DNA of 64,000 nt from Streptomyces syringium (lineage in GTDB: Bacteria > Actinomycetota > Actinomycetes > Streptomycetales > Streptomycetaceae): positions 1,984,001 through 2,048,000 of the forward strand of contig NZ_JAGIOH010000001.1 of the NCBI RefSeq assembly GCF_017876625.1. Reading direction: 5' to 3'. The first letter of the stretch is position 1, and each line of letters opens with the position of its first letter. The notes under the pieces were generated by a model, which saw only the letters and a program-made list of their open reading frames with translations, was not told where the DNA came from and searched no databases. Made by a program: the position numbers and the translations under genes. Below, piece after piece: positions 50,646-59,177 of the stretch.

Positions 50646-51737
50646 TCACCCCCGGTCGCCGGACGGGCCGGCGGGCGACCACCAGCGGCGCAGCACCTTC
50701 TCGGCGGGTTTGCCGTGCGGGGTGTAGGCGAGCCGTTCGGCCGTCTCGCCGCTGTCGGGCCAGTCGTCCCACATCCACCAGCAGACCCCGGCCCACCACG
50801 GCTTCTTGTCGAAGGCCGACAGCAGCGCCTCGTAGGCGGCGGCCTGTTCGTCCTCGCCCGCGCGCTTGCTGATCGTCCAGGAGTAGGGGGCGGTGGTGGT
50901 GCCGCGCTGGCTGACGTAACCGGCCTCGGTGAAGAGGATCTTGCGGTCCCGGCGGGCGGCGAAAGCCTCCAGTTCCCCGATGATCGGCTGCCATGCCCGG
51001 CGCAGCCGCGCGGGGTCGGCGGTGGCCTTGCCGGCCAGCGGCCAGTAGGCGTCGATGCCGATGACGTCGAGGTCCTTCCAGAAGGGGACCTTCTGGTACT
51101 CGTCGTAGTTGGCGGCGTAGGTGAGCGGGCCGCGGTAGCGCTCGCGGACGGCGGCGATGACCCGCCGCCAGCGCGGGCCGTCGCCGGAGGTGCCCGCGAG
51201 TTCGGTGCCGACCGCGAGCTGCTCGGCGCCGGTGTCGGCGGCCAGGCGCGCGTAGTGGGTGATGAAGTGCTCGTACGCGGCGAACCAGGCGTCGGGGTCG
51301 CGGGGCCGGATCCCGGCCCGGTCGCCGCCCCGCACGAGGTCGACGTGCGGCTTGAGCATCGTCTTGAGGCCGGCGGCGTGGGCGAGGCCGATGATGTGGC
51401 GCAGGCTGTCGTCGTCGGCGGTCTCGTCCGTGGTGCGCAGCTTCGAGTCGGTGACACGGCCCTGGTACCAGGTGGGGGTGAAGGTCACCCAGCGGGCGCC
51501 GGTGGCCGCGATCTGCCGCAGATAGCCGGCGGCTTCGGGGCTGCTGTAGTCGTCGGTGTTCCACGAGGGGAGGGTGATGCCGCGCAGTCCGCTCACCTTC
51601 CTGGCGTCGGGTGTTCCGCCGCGGGCGGTCGCCCGGCCGGTGGGCGCGTCCCGTCCGGCCGTGCCGTCGGACTGGCACGCGGCGAGGAAGAGGACGGCCG
51701 CCGCCAGCAGGGCGGCCGTCCCCTTCTTCGCACTCAC
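50646..51737 (-). CDS. GH-A-clan (GH113-like) glycoside hydrolase lipoprotein
   Basis: A 363-residue lipoprotein with signal and lipobox LAAC (about residues 18-21), a short Gly/Thr/Arg linker, then a TIM-barrel glycoside hydrolase. RGITLPSWNTDDYSSPEAAG, GARWVTFTPTWYQ and KTMLKPHVDLVRGG are typical of the GH113 mannanase group; predicted acid/base Glu is in VGTELAGT and the nucleophile in ILFTEAGYVS. GTG 51737 overlaps the stop of the DUF2334 gene (GTGA), so the two are translationally coupled. Beside a polymer deacetylase and a GT2 synthase it is likely to trim an extracellular polysaccharide. The glycan is unknown. Confidence 0.85.
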   Translation of the reverse strand: MSAKKGTAALLAAAVLFLAACQSDGTAGRDAPTGRATARGGTPDARKVSGLRGITLPSWNTDDYSSPEAAGYLRQIAATGARWVTFTPTWYQGRVTDSKLRTTDETADDDSLRHIIGLAHAAGLKTMLKPHVDLVRGGDRAGIRPRDPDAWFAAYEHFITHYARLAADTGAEQLAVGTELAGTSGDGPRWRRVIAAVRERYRGPLTYAANYDEYQKVPFWKDLDVIGIDAYWPLAGKATADPARLRRAWQPIIGELEAFAARRDRKILFTEAGYVSQRGTTTAPYSWTISKRAGEDEQAAAYEALLSAFDKKPWWAGVCWWMWDDWPDSGETAERLAYTPHGKPAEKVLRRWWSPAGPSGDRG

Positions 51738-53743
51738 TGGCTGAGGTCCGCGGGGGCGACGAAGGTGTAGCCGAGGGCGCGGATGCCCTCGATCGTCTGC
51801 TTGAGCGGGCCCACCGCGAAGTACGGGTGGTAGAAGAAGCTGGCCACGCCGTCCCGCACCGCCAGATTGGCCTTGGCGGAGTTGATCAGGTCGGCGGGCA
51901 GCCGGGCCGGGTGGTTGTTGTACGGCTCGGGCTCGTAGTTTCCGAGGTTCTCGGGGAGCACGGTCGTACCGTAGACGTCCTTCACCGCGTACGGGAAGAA
52001 CTGGCCGATGTACCGGCCGGGATTCACGGTGCCGCCACTCAGCGTGCCCGCGAAGTACAGCGACCGTTCGAGGCGGGCGGAGAAGTTCTTGCCGAAGACG
52101 CGGTAGTCGGTGGCGGAGGCGGCGTAGTGCGGGGTGGTCCACAGGGTGGGCCTGGGCAGCCCCGCGGCGGTGAAGGCGGCGAGGCCCGCGGTGATGCGGC
52201 TCTGGGCCCAGACGGTGGAGTCCTCGGGGACCGGCCCGTCGTAGACGACGTTGTCGCCGGCGTCGACGTGGGCGCGGAAGAACTCGAAGTCGTCGCCGGT
52301 GACGCCGTTGTACGGGTTGGCGACGTTGCCGTACTGGTGGGTGTTGCCGTGGTTCATCAGGACCGCGCCGCGTTCGAGCATGTACTTGATGGCGGCGACG
52401 AGTTGGGGGCGCTGGGCCAGGGTGGAGGTCTTGGGTACGCCGTTGTTGTAGGCGCCCTTGGGGTCGGTGTAGACGGGGATGACGTTGATCCCGTAGGGGA
52501 CCTTCGCGGAGTGGAGGTAGTCGGCGATGGTCCGCAGCTGGGCCGGGTCGGCCTCGGGGCTGATGTCCTCCAGCCGGACGAAGGCCCGGTGCCGCTCGGC
52601 GGTCTGCGGGGCGAGCACGTCGAAGAGCAGGTCCTCGAAGACGATGACGCGGTCGGTCTCGGAGACGTAGCTGAACGGGATCTCGCCCACGTAGGTGAGG
52701 TTGCGGGACCGGATCGCCCACGGGCTGGTGTCGCCGGAGATGGCGTCCGTGGCCTCGGCGAGCTGGGTGACCTGGGGGAAGCCGGGGCCGGTGGAGAGGG
52801 CGGGGTGCAGCACTCCGCTGTCGAAGCCGGTCGGGATCTTCCGGGTCAGTCGCTGGCCCTTGTAGTCGACGCGGTCGATCCGCCCGACGGTGCCGCCCTG
52901 CTCGTAGTACGAGTTGGTGGGGTCCCAGCCGTAGGCCTGCTGGAAGGCGGAGACGCCGACGGCGTTGGCCATGCCCCAGATGTTGTCGCCGATCCAGGTC
53001 ACGGGCCGGCTGGTGGCCAGGGCGTCCTGGTAGAAGGCGGCGGGAATCGCGTCGGGGATGGAGCCACCGTAGTAGGTGGAGCCGAGGTAGACCGTGGCGG
53101 TGTACTGCTCGACCATGCCGCGGGTGTAGGCGGAGACGGGCTTGGCGGTGACGGTGCCGAAGTGGCCGGCCAGGTTGGCCGCGGCCATCGCGTACAGCTC
53201 ACCGAGGTGCCCGTAGGGGCCTGCCGTGTCGTACAGGACGAGGGCCGTGGTCCCGGCGGGGACGGCGGCCTGGACGGCTCGCGTCACCGCCTTGGCGGGA
53301 GCGGCCGGCTTCGTGAAGAGCGCGGTGCGGGTGGTGGTGGCCCCGGACGAACTCGTGGGCCGCGCCGCGGGATTGACGACGGGCTTGACGGCGGGAGTGA
53401 TGGCGGGCCTGTCCACGGGCCGCGCCACGGGCCCCGCCGCGGGCTTGGCGGGTGCGGTCGGCACGGTGGGCTCGGTGGGCTCGGCGGGCCGGACGGCGAG
53501 GGTGCCCGCGCGGCGCTTCTTGTCGTTGGCGAGGCGGGCCTTGGCCCAGGCCTTCAGCTCCGCGGCTTTGGGGCCGGACAGCGACACCGGGTTGATGCCC
53601 TTCAGATGCTGCGGCCACCGGCGGTCACCCGGGTCCTTTGCCGCTTGTGCGCCGGAAAGCGCTATGCCGCCCCATAGGGCGGCGACAATCACGAAGACGA
53701 TGGAGATCCGGGAAATCCCCGATCTCCTTCTCATTTTCCTCAC
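51734..53743 (-). CDS. DUF2334 polysaccharide-deacetylase-like protein
   Basis: A 669-residue exported protein. An N-terminal signal or membrane anchor (about residues 10-30) is followed by a charged segment and a Pro/Ala/Thr-rich linker to about 140. A Rossmann-like domain (LVLYDTAGPYGHLGELYAMA to about 350) precedes the DUF2334 deacetylase-fold domain, with metal-site candidates in VRLEDISPEAD (Asp about 392) and NHGNTHQYG (His about 464 and 468) and the late motif FFYHPYF. It probably de-N-acetylates a surface polysaccharide. I chose GTG 53743 because a GGGGGAA site precedes it; ATG 53734 is the alternative. It is divergent from the synthase genes and coupled to the GH lipoprotein. Confidence 0.85.
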   Translation of the reverse strand: MRKMRRRSGISRISIVFVIVAALWGGIALSGAQAAKDPGDRRWPQHLKGINPVSLSGPKAAELKAWAKARLANDKKRRAGTLAVRPAEPTEPTVPTAPAKPAAGPVARPVDRPAITPAVKPVVNPAARPTSSSGATTTRTALFTKPAAPAKAVTRAVQAAVPAGTTALVLYDTAGPYGHLGELYAMAAANLAGHFGTVTAKPVSAYTRGMVEQYTATVYLGSTYYGGSIPDAIPAAFYQDALATSRPVTWIGDNIWGMANAVGVSAFQQAYGWDPTNSYYEQGGTVGRIDRVDYKGQRLTRKIPTGFDSGVLHPALSTGPGFPQVTQLAEATDAISGDTSPWAIRSRNLTYVGEIPFSYVSETDRVIVFEDLLFDVLAPQTAERHRAFVRLEDISPEADPAQLRTIADYLHSAKVPYGINVIPVYTDPKGAYNNGVPKTSTLAQRPQLVAAIKYMLERGAVLMNHGNTHQYGNVANPYNGVTGDDFEFFRAHVDAGDNVVYDGPVPEDSTVWAQSRITAGLAAFTAAGLPRPTLWTTPHYAASATDYRVFGKNFSARLERSLYFAGTLSGGTVNPGRYIGQFFPYAVKDVYGTTVLPENLGNYEPEPYNNHPARLPADLINSAKANLAVRDGVASFFYHPYFAVGPLKQTIEGIRALGYTFVAPADLSQ

Positions 53744-54066
53744 CGTGCGGTTCCCCCCTCTTTCACGAACCCTTGCCGCCACCTCCGGGAGTTCGGAGGC
53801 CCGACAGTTGACAGATTCTTCTTGTGAGGTTTGACCGGTGTCAATAGACAACACCGATCCAGAGCTTTCATTTCCCGACAGCGGGATTGGTACAGACCAT
53901 AGATCACATCCGTCACACACTCGCCTCAGCAGGCCTAATAACCGTTAGGTCCGGAGAATTTGAGATTCCGTTCAAACAACTCCCACCAAGTCCGACAAGA
54001 AGACCGGTTGAGTCTGATACTTTCCCTGCGCACGCCTCAAGCGAGGCGAAAAATGGGGGGGAACCC
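53744..54066. promoter_or_regulatory. 323-bp divergent regulatory region of the polysaccharide locus
   Basis: No gene seen. This stretch is AT-richer than its flanks. It holds an inverted repeat CGGTGT/ACACCG (53836-53841 and 53851-53856), a second one CCTAATAACCGTTAGG (53934-53949), and, for the minus-strand genes, TTGACA (53844-53839) with AAGAAT (53820-53815) at 18-base spacing. The first inverted repeat overlaps that -35, so a bound protein could repress the deacetylase operon. Confidence 0.45.
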
Positions 54067-54267
54067 ATGTACGGAAAACCCGCTCTGGGGACAGTCCTGC
54101 CTATGGCCGGGCTGACGGCGGCTCCTGAGGCGCTGCCGGGCATCCCCTTTGCCCGGGGACTGCAGGAAGCCGCCGGGGCCGGATTCCTGCTCTACTGCGC
54201 GATCGCGCTGACTCTTATATCGGTCAAACTGTGGTTCGCCGTGCGAAATCTCGGTGAACGGTCATGA
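54067..54267 (+). CDS. Small single-pass membrane protein preceding the GT2 synthase
   Basis: A 66-residue protein with a Gly/Ala/Pro-rich N-terminus and one membrane helix near the C-terminus (about residues 36-59, AGFLLYCAIALTLISVKLWFAV). ATG 54067 is preceded by GGGGGGGAA. Its stop overlaps the glycosyltransferase start (ATGA), so it is made together with the synthase. By position it resembles the small accessory subunits of processive polysaccharide synthases (such as PgaD), but there is no sequence match I can claim. The open frame extends upstream, but without coding character. Confidence 0.72.
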   Translation: MYGKPALGTVLPMAGLTAAPEALPGIPFARGLQEAAGAGFLLYCAIALTLISVKLWFAVRNLGERS

Positions 54268-55517
54268 TCTCCGAAATCCTCATCTGGGCCAGCATTGCCA
54301 TCATCGTGATGGCCGGCGGCTACAACACCACGCTCTTCGTTCTCTCCAGACGCCGAATCCGACGCAAACGCGGTCCCCGGGAGGAGCGTTTCTATATCTT
54401 TCTCCTCGCCTGTCTGAACGAGGAGACGGTGCTCGCCGAGAGCCTCGCCCGCATTACTGCCCTGCCAGCCGGTAAATTCATCGCCCTGGTCATCGACGAC
54501 GCCTCGGACGACGGCACCGCCGCCATCGCGCGGGCCGCCGACCCCGAGCGGGTCCATCTGCTCCAGCGGCATTTGCCGGACGCCCGTAAAGGAAAAGGCG
54601 CGGCTCTCAACAACGGCATTCGCCACCTCCGCGAGTCGGGCATCCTCGACGGCCACGACCCGCGCGACGTCATCGTCTGCGTCGTCGACGCGGACGGCCG
54701 GCTGGACCAGCACGTGGTCCAGTCGGTCGACCCCTTCTTCGACAACCCGCGTACCGGGGGCACCCAGATCGGTGTCCGGATGTACAACCGGGACAAGGGC
54801 CTGCTCGCCCGGCTCCAGGACATGGAGTTCGTGATCTACGGCGACATCTTCCAGAAGGCCCGCCGCTACATCGGCAGCGTCGGCATGGGCGGCAACGGCC
54901 AGTTCATGCGGCTCGCCGCGCTCGACAGCCTCATGGGCGAGGACGGCAGCGGCCCGTGGAGCGACTCCCTGACCGAGGACCTCGACCTCGGGGTGCGGCT
55001 GATCGCGCACGGCTGGACCAATCAGCACTGCACCGCCGCGGCGGTCTCCCAGCAGGCCGTCCTCGACGTACGCCGTCTGGTGCGCCAGCGGTCCCGCTGG
55101 TTCCAGGGCCATCTGCAGTCGGCGGGGCTGGTGCCGACGATCCTGCGCGACATCCCCACCCGGCCCGCGCTGGACCTGCTCTACCACCTCTCCAGCCCGG
55201 TGCTGATCCTGCTCACCTCACTGCTGCCGCTGTCCTTCCTCGTCGCCACGGCCGGCACCGTCGTCGGTTCCGTCCAGGCCGGACACCCGCTGATCTCCCC
55301 GATGTGGATCCTCGGGCCGTACGTCCTGTCCTTCACGGCGGCGTACGCGTACGGGTTCGTCTACCACCGGCGCGAGCGCGACCTCGGGCTGCTGCGCGCG
55401 ATCCTGCTCTCGCACGTCTTCATCTTCTACGGCTACATCTGGTTCGCCGCCGGATGGATGGGCCTGTGGCGGATGCTCACCGGCAAGCAGACCTGGCTCA
55501 AGACCGCGCGCACCTAG
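54264..55517 (+). CDS. Membrane GT2 glycosyltransferase (processive polysaccharide synthase type)
   Basis: A 417-residue membrane glycosyltransferase. One N-terminal helix (about 5-25), a cytoplasmic GT2 catalytic domain (about 40-300) and three to four C-terminal helices (about 310-405). The GT2 motifs are complete: IDDASDD (Asp78/79), the DxD in VVDADGRLD, the acceptor motif TEDLDLGVRL, and the processivity motif QRSRWFQGH. This combination is found in hyaluronan, PNAG and cellulose synthases, so it probably polymerises an HexNAc-type sugar and extrudes the chain. The ATG overlaps the small membrane-protein gene. The downstream UDP-GlcNAc 2-epimerase gene suggests ManNAc involvement. Confidence 0.92.
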   Translation: MISEILIWASIAIIVMAGGYNTTLFVLSRRRIRRKRGPREERFYIFLLACLNEETVLAESLARITALPAGKFIALVIDDASDDGTAAIARAADPERVHLLQRHLPDARKGKGAALNNGIRHLRESGILDGHDPRDVIVCVVDADGRLDQHVVQSVDPFFDNPRTGGTQIGVRMYNRDKGLLARLQDMEFVIYGDIFQKARRYIGSVGMGGNGQFMRLAALDSLMGEDGSGPWSDSLTEDLDLGVRLIAHGWTNQHCTAAAVSQQAVLDVRRLVRQRSRWFQGHLQSAGLVPTILRDIPTRPALDLLYHLSSPVLILLTSLLPLSFLVATAGTVVGSVQAGHPLISPMWILGPYVLSFTAAYAYGFVYHRRERDLGLLRAILLSHVFIFYGYIWFAAGWMGLWRMLTGKQTWLKTART

Positions 55518-55520
55518 GGC

Positions 55521-55594
55521 CTGTCCGGCGGTTCTTCGCGGGCTCCCGACGCCCGGCACCGGTGGCACCTGCCACCCGGAGACCCGCCGGACAG
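55521..55594 (+). other. Long stem-loop between the synthase and epimerase genes
   Basis: CTGTCCGGCGG (55521-55531) and CCGCCGGACAG (55584-55594) are perfect complements 52 bases apart. Inside is another hairpin, GGTGGCA/TGCCACC (55561-55576). The structure begins four bases after the synthase stop codon. It could terminate, attenuate or stabilise the synthase mRNA. Confidence 0.5.
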
Positions 55595-55708
55595 ACACCC
55601 GGCCCCGCGCACGTCGACCCCACGCGTATCGACTCCGTGCACGTCGGCGCCGCGCGCACCCACCGCCCGACATCCGCCCGCAGTCACCACCCTGCCTAGG
55701 GAGACCGT

Positions 55709-56902
55709 ATGTCCCCGAACATCATCAGCGCGCCCGTACGGGCCATGCTCGTACTGGGCACCCGCCCGGAAGCCATCAAGCTGGCGCCCGTGGCCCGTGC
55801 CATGGCCGCCTCCCCGCTCTTCGACCCCATCGTCGTCACCACCGGCCAGCACCGCGAGATGCTGCACCAGATGCTGGACCTCCTTCGGGTCGAGGTGCGC
55901 ACGGAACTCGACGTGATGCGCGACCGGCAGGAGCTGTCGAAACTGACGGCCCGCCTCGTCGACGGCCTCGGCGAGGTCGTCCGCGAGCACCGCCCGGACC
56001 TCGTCATCGTCCAGGGCGACACCACCACCGCGCTGACCGGCGCGCTCGCCGCGTTCTACGAACACATCCCCGTCGCCCACGTGGAGGCCGGGCTGCGCAC
56101 GGGGGTGCTGGACAACCCCTTCCCCGAGGAGGCCAACCGCCGGCTCATCGGGCGGCTCGCCCGCTGGCACTTCGCGCCCACGCCCCGCGCCGCCCGGCAC
56201 CTGACCGCCGAGGGCGTCCCCGCCACCCAGGTGTTCACCACCGGCAACACCGTCATCGACAACCTGCTGTGGGTGCTGGAGGAGGGCACCGGGAACAACC
56301 TCTTCCGCACCGGGCTGCGGCGGGCCCTGCTCACCCTGCACCGCCGGGAGAACCAGGGCGACAAGATGCGGGCCATGGGCAAGGCCATGCGACGGCTCGC
56401 CGACCGCGGTGACGTGGAGATGGTGGTGCCGCTCCACAAGAGCCCGGCCGTCCGTGACGCGCTGCTCCCGGAGCTGACCGACCACCCGAACATCCGCGTC
56501 GTCGAGCCGCTGGGCTATCTCGACTTCTCCGCTACCCTCGCCGCCTGCGACCTCGTCCTGACCGATTCCGGCGGCATCCAGGAGGAGGCACCGTCCCTCG
56601 GCAAGCCGGCCCTGGTCCTGCGGACGACCACCGAGCGGCCCGAGGCCGTGGAGGCGGGCGCGGCACGGCTGGTGGGCACCGAGCCGGAAGTCATCCTCAA
56701 CGCGGCCATCCACCTATTGGATGACGCGGAGGCGTACGAGCGGATGGCGACCGCCGGCAATCCCTTCGGGGACGGGCACGCCACCGACCGGATCGTGGCC
56801 CAACTCGCCGAGGACTTCGGGGCGGACGCGGAAACGGAACCGCCGTCGGGTCCGCTGATCGCCAGTCGGCCCGACGGTCCGGGGTCATACTCGACGGCAT
56901 GA
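55709..56902 (+). CDS. wecB: Non-hydrolysing UDP-N-acetylglucosamine 2-epimerase
   Basis: A 397-residue GT-B-fold enzyme interconverting UDP-GlcNAc and UDP-ManNAc. Family motifs: LVLGTRPEAIKLAPV, VTTGQHREML, VIVQGDTTT, HVEAGLRTG, FPEEANRRLIGRLA, GNTVIDNLL, TLHRRENQG, the C-terminal LTDSGGIQEEAPSLGKPALVLRTTTERPE, and GNPFGDGHATDRI. All catalytic-type residues (Asp, Glu, His) are kept. It has a 15-residue Pro-rich tail beyond the family end. It follows the GT2 synthase gene after 191 bases and overlaps the next gene by ATGA, so it serves the same polysaccharide locus. Confidence 0.95.
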   Translation: MSPNIISAPVRAMLVLGTRPEAIKLAPVARAMAASPLFDPIVVTTGQHREMLHQMLDLLRVEVRTELDVMRDRQELSKLTARLVDGLGEVVREHRPDLVIVQGDTTTALTGALAAFYEHIPVAHVEAGLRTGVLDNPFPEEANRRLIGRLARWHFAPTPRAARHLTAEGVPATQVFTTGNTVIDNLLWVLEEGTGNNLFRTGLRRALLTLHRRENQGDKMRAMGKAMRRLADRGDVEMVVPLHKSPAVRDALLPELTDHPNIRVVEPLGYLDFSATLAACDLVLTDSGGIQEEAPSLGKPALVLRTTTERPEAVEAGAARLVGTEPEVILNAAIHLLDDAEAYERMATAGNPFGDGHATDRIVAQLAEDFGADAETEPPSGPLIASRPDGPGSYSTA

Positions 56903-57570
56903 CGAGAGTTCACCGGCTCCTCGGTCTCACCCTGCTCGCCGCCGCCGTGCTCGTGGGCGCCGCCTTCGCGGTGGCCGGGCTGTGGGGAGGCGGTGACGAC
57001 GCACCGGACCGGCCGTGGGCCGAGGGCTCGGTCCACGGCCCGTGGCGGTCGGTGTTCGACGGCCACGGGGACAACGTGGGCAGCGACGACGCCCTGACCC
57101 TGTCCCCCATGCCGTCCCGGGTGCCCGAGGAGACCCACGCGGGGCTGATCGTCTCCACCGCGGTGTACACGGACGTGGACTTCCGGTCCAGGATGCGGAC
57201 GGTCGCCCAACTGCGCGTGCCGCGGCCCAATCCGTGGGAGGTGCCGTGGCTGGTCTGGGCCTACACCGACCCGGAGCACTTCTACTACATCACCCTCAAG
57301 CCGAACGGCTGGGAACTGGGCAAGCGCGACCCCGCCTATCCCGGGGGCCAGCGCTTCCTGGCGACGGGGGGCGGGAAGTACCCGATCGGCTCGTGGTCCG
57401 ACGTCCGGGTCGCCCAGCGGGGGGCCCGGATGGAGGTCAGCGTCGACGGCCGGGGCCTGGTCGCCTTCGAGGACCGCGAACGCCCGCTGCTGAAGGGGAA
57501 CGTGGGGGTCTACACGGAGGACGCGCGCGTGGAGTTCCGGGATCTGGTGGCCCGGGAACCGGCGGGCTGA
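56899..57570 (+). CDS. Exported concanavalin-like (LamG/DUF1080-type) protein
   Basis: A 223-residue protein with a signal peptide or membrane anchor (LLGLTLLAAAVLVGAAFAVAGLW, about 7-30) and one beta-sandwich domain of the concanavalin/LamG type: WRSVFDGHGDNVGSDDALTL, the aromatic strand HFYYITLKPNGWELGKRD, YPIGSWSDVRVAQRGARMEV, GRGLVAFEDRE and GNVGVYTEDARVEFRDL. This fold usually binds sugars or acts as a glucanase-like domain. The ATG overlaps the epimerase stop (ATGA), so the product is tied to the polysaccharide locus, perhaps as a surface-bound lectin. No catalytic residues can be assigned. Confidence 0.82.
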   Translation: MTRVHRLLGLTLLAAAVLVGAAFAVAGLWGGGDDAPDRPWAEGSVHGPWRSVFDGHGDNVGSDDALTLSPMPSRVPEETHAGLIVSTAVYTDVDFRSRMRTVAQLRVPRPNPWEVPWLVWAYTDPEHFYYITLKPNGWELGKRDPAYPGGQRFLATGGGKYPIGSWSDVRVAQRGARMEVSVDGRGLVAFEDRERPLLKGNVGVYTEDARVEFRDLVAREPAG

Positions 57571-57631
57571 CGAGGGGCACGGGGGCCCGTCGCCTGCCCC
57601 GTGCTCGTCGGGGGCTGAGTCCCGGAAAGAG

Positions 57632-57671
57632 CGCGGCACCCGCCCCCGGTCGGGGAAAGGCGGGTGCCGCG
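57632..57671. terminator. Bidirectional terminator between the polysaccharide locus and gltD
   Basis: CGCGGCACCCGCC (57632-57644) pairs perfectly with GGCGGGTGCCGCG (57659-57671) across a 14-base loop that can itself fold (CCCCGGTCGGGG-like). It lies between convergent transcription units. Confidence 0.88.
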
Positions 57672-57716
57672 TGTGTGGGGCCCGGCGGGCCGAAAGCCGC
57701 CGGGAGTCGGGCCGCG

Positions 57717-59169
<1,453 letters not shown>

Positions 59170-59177
<8 letters not shown>

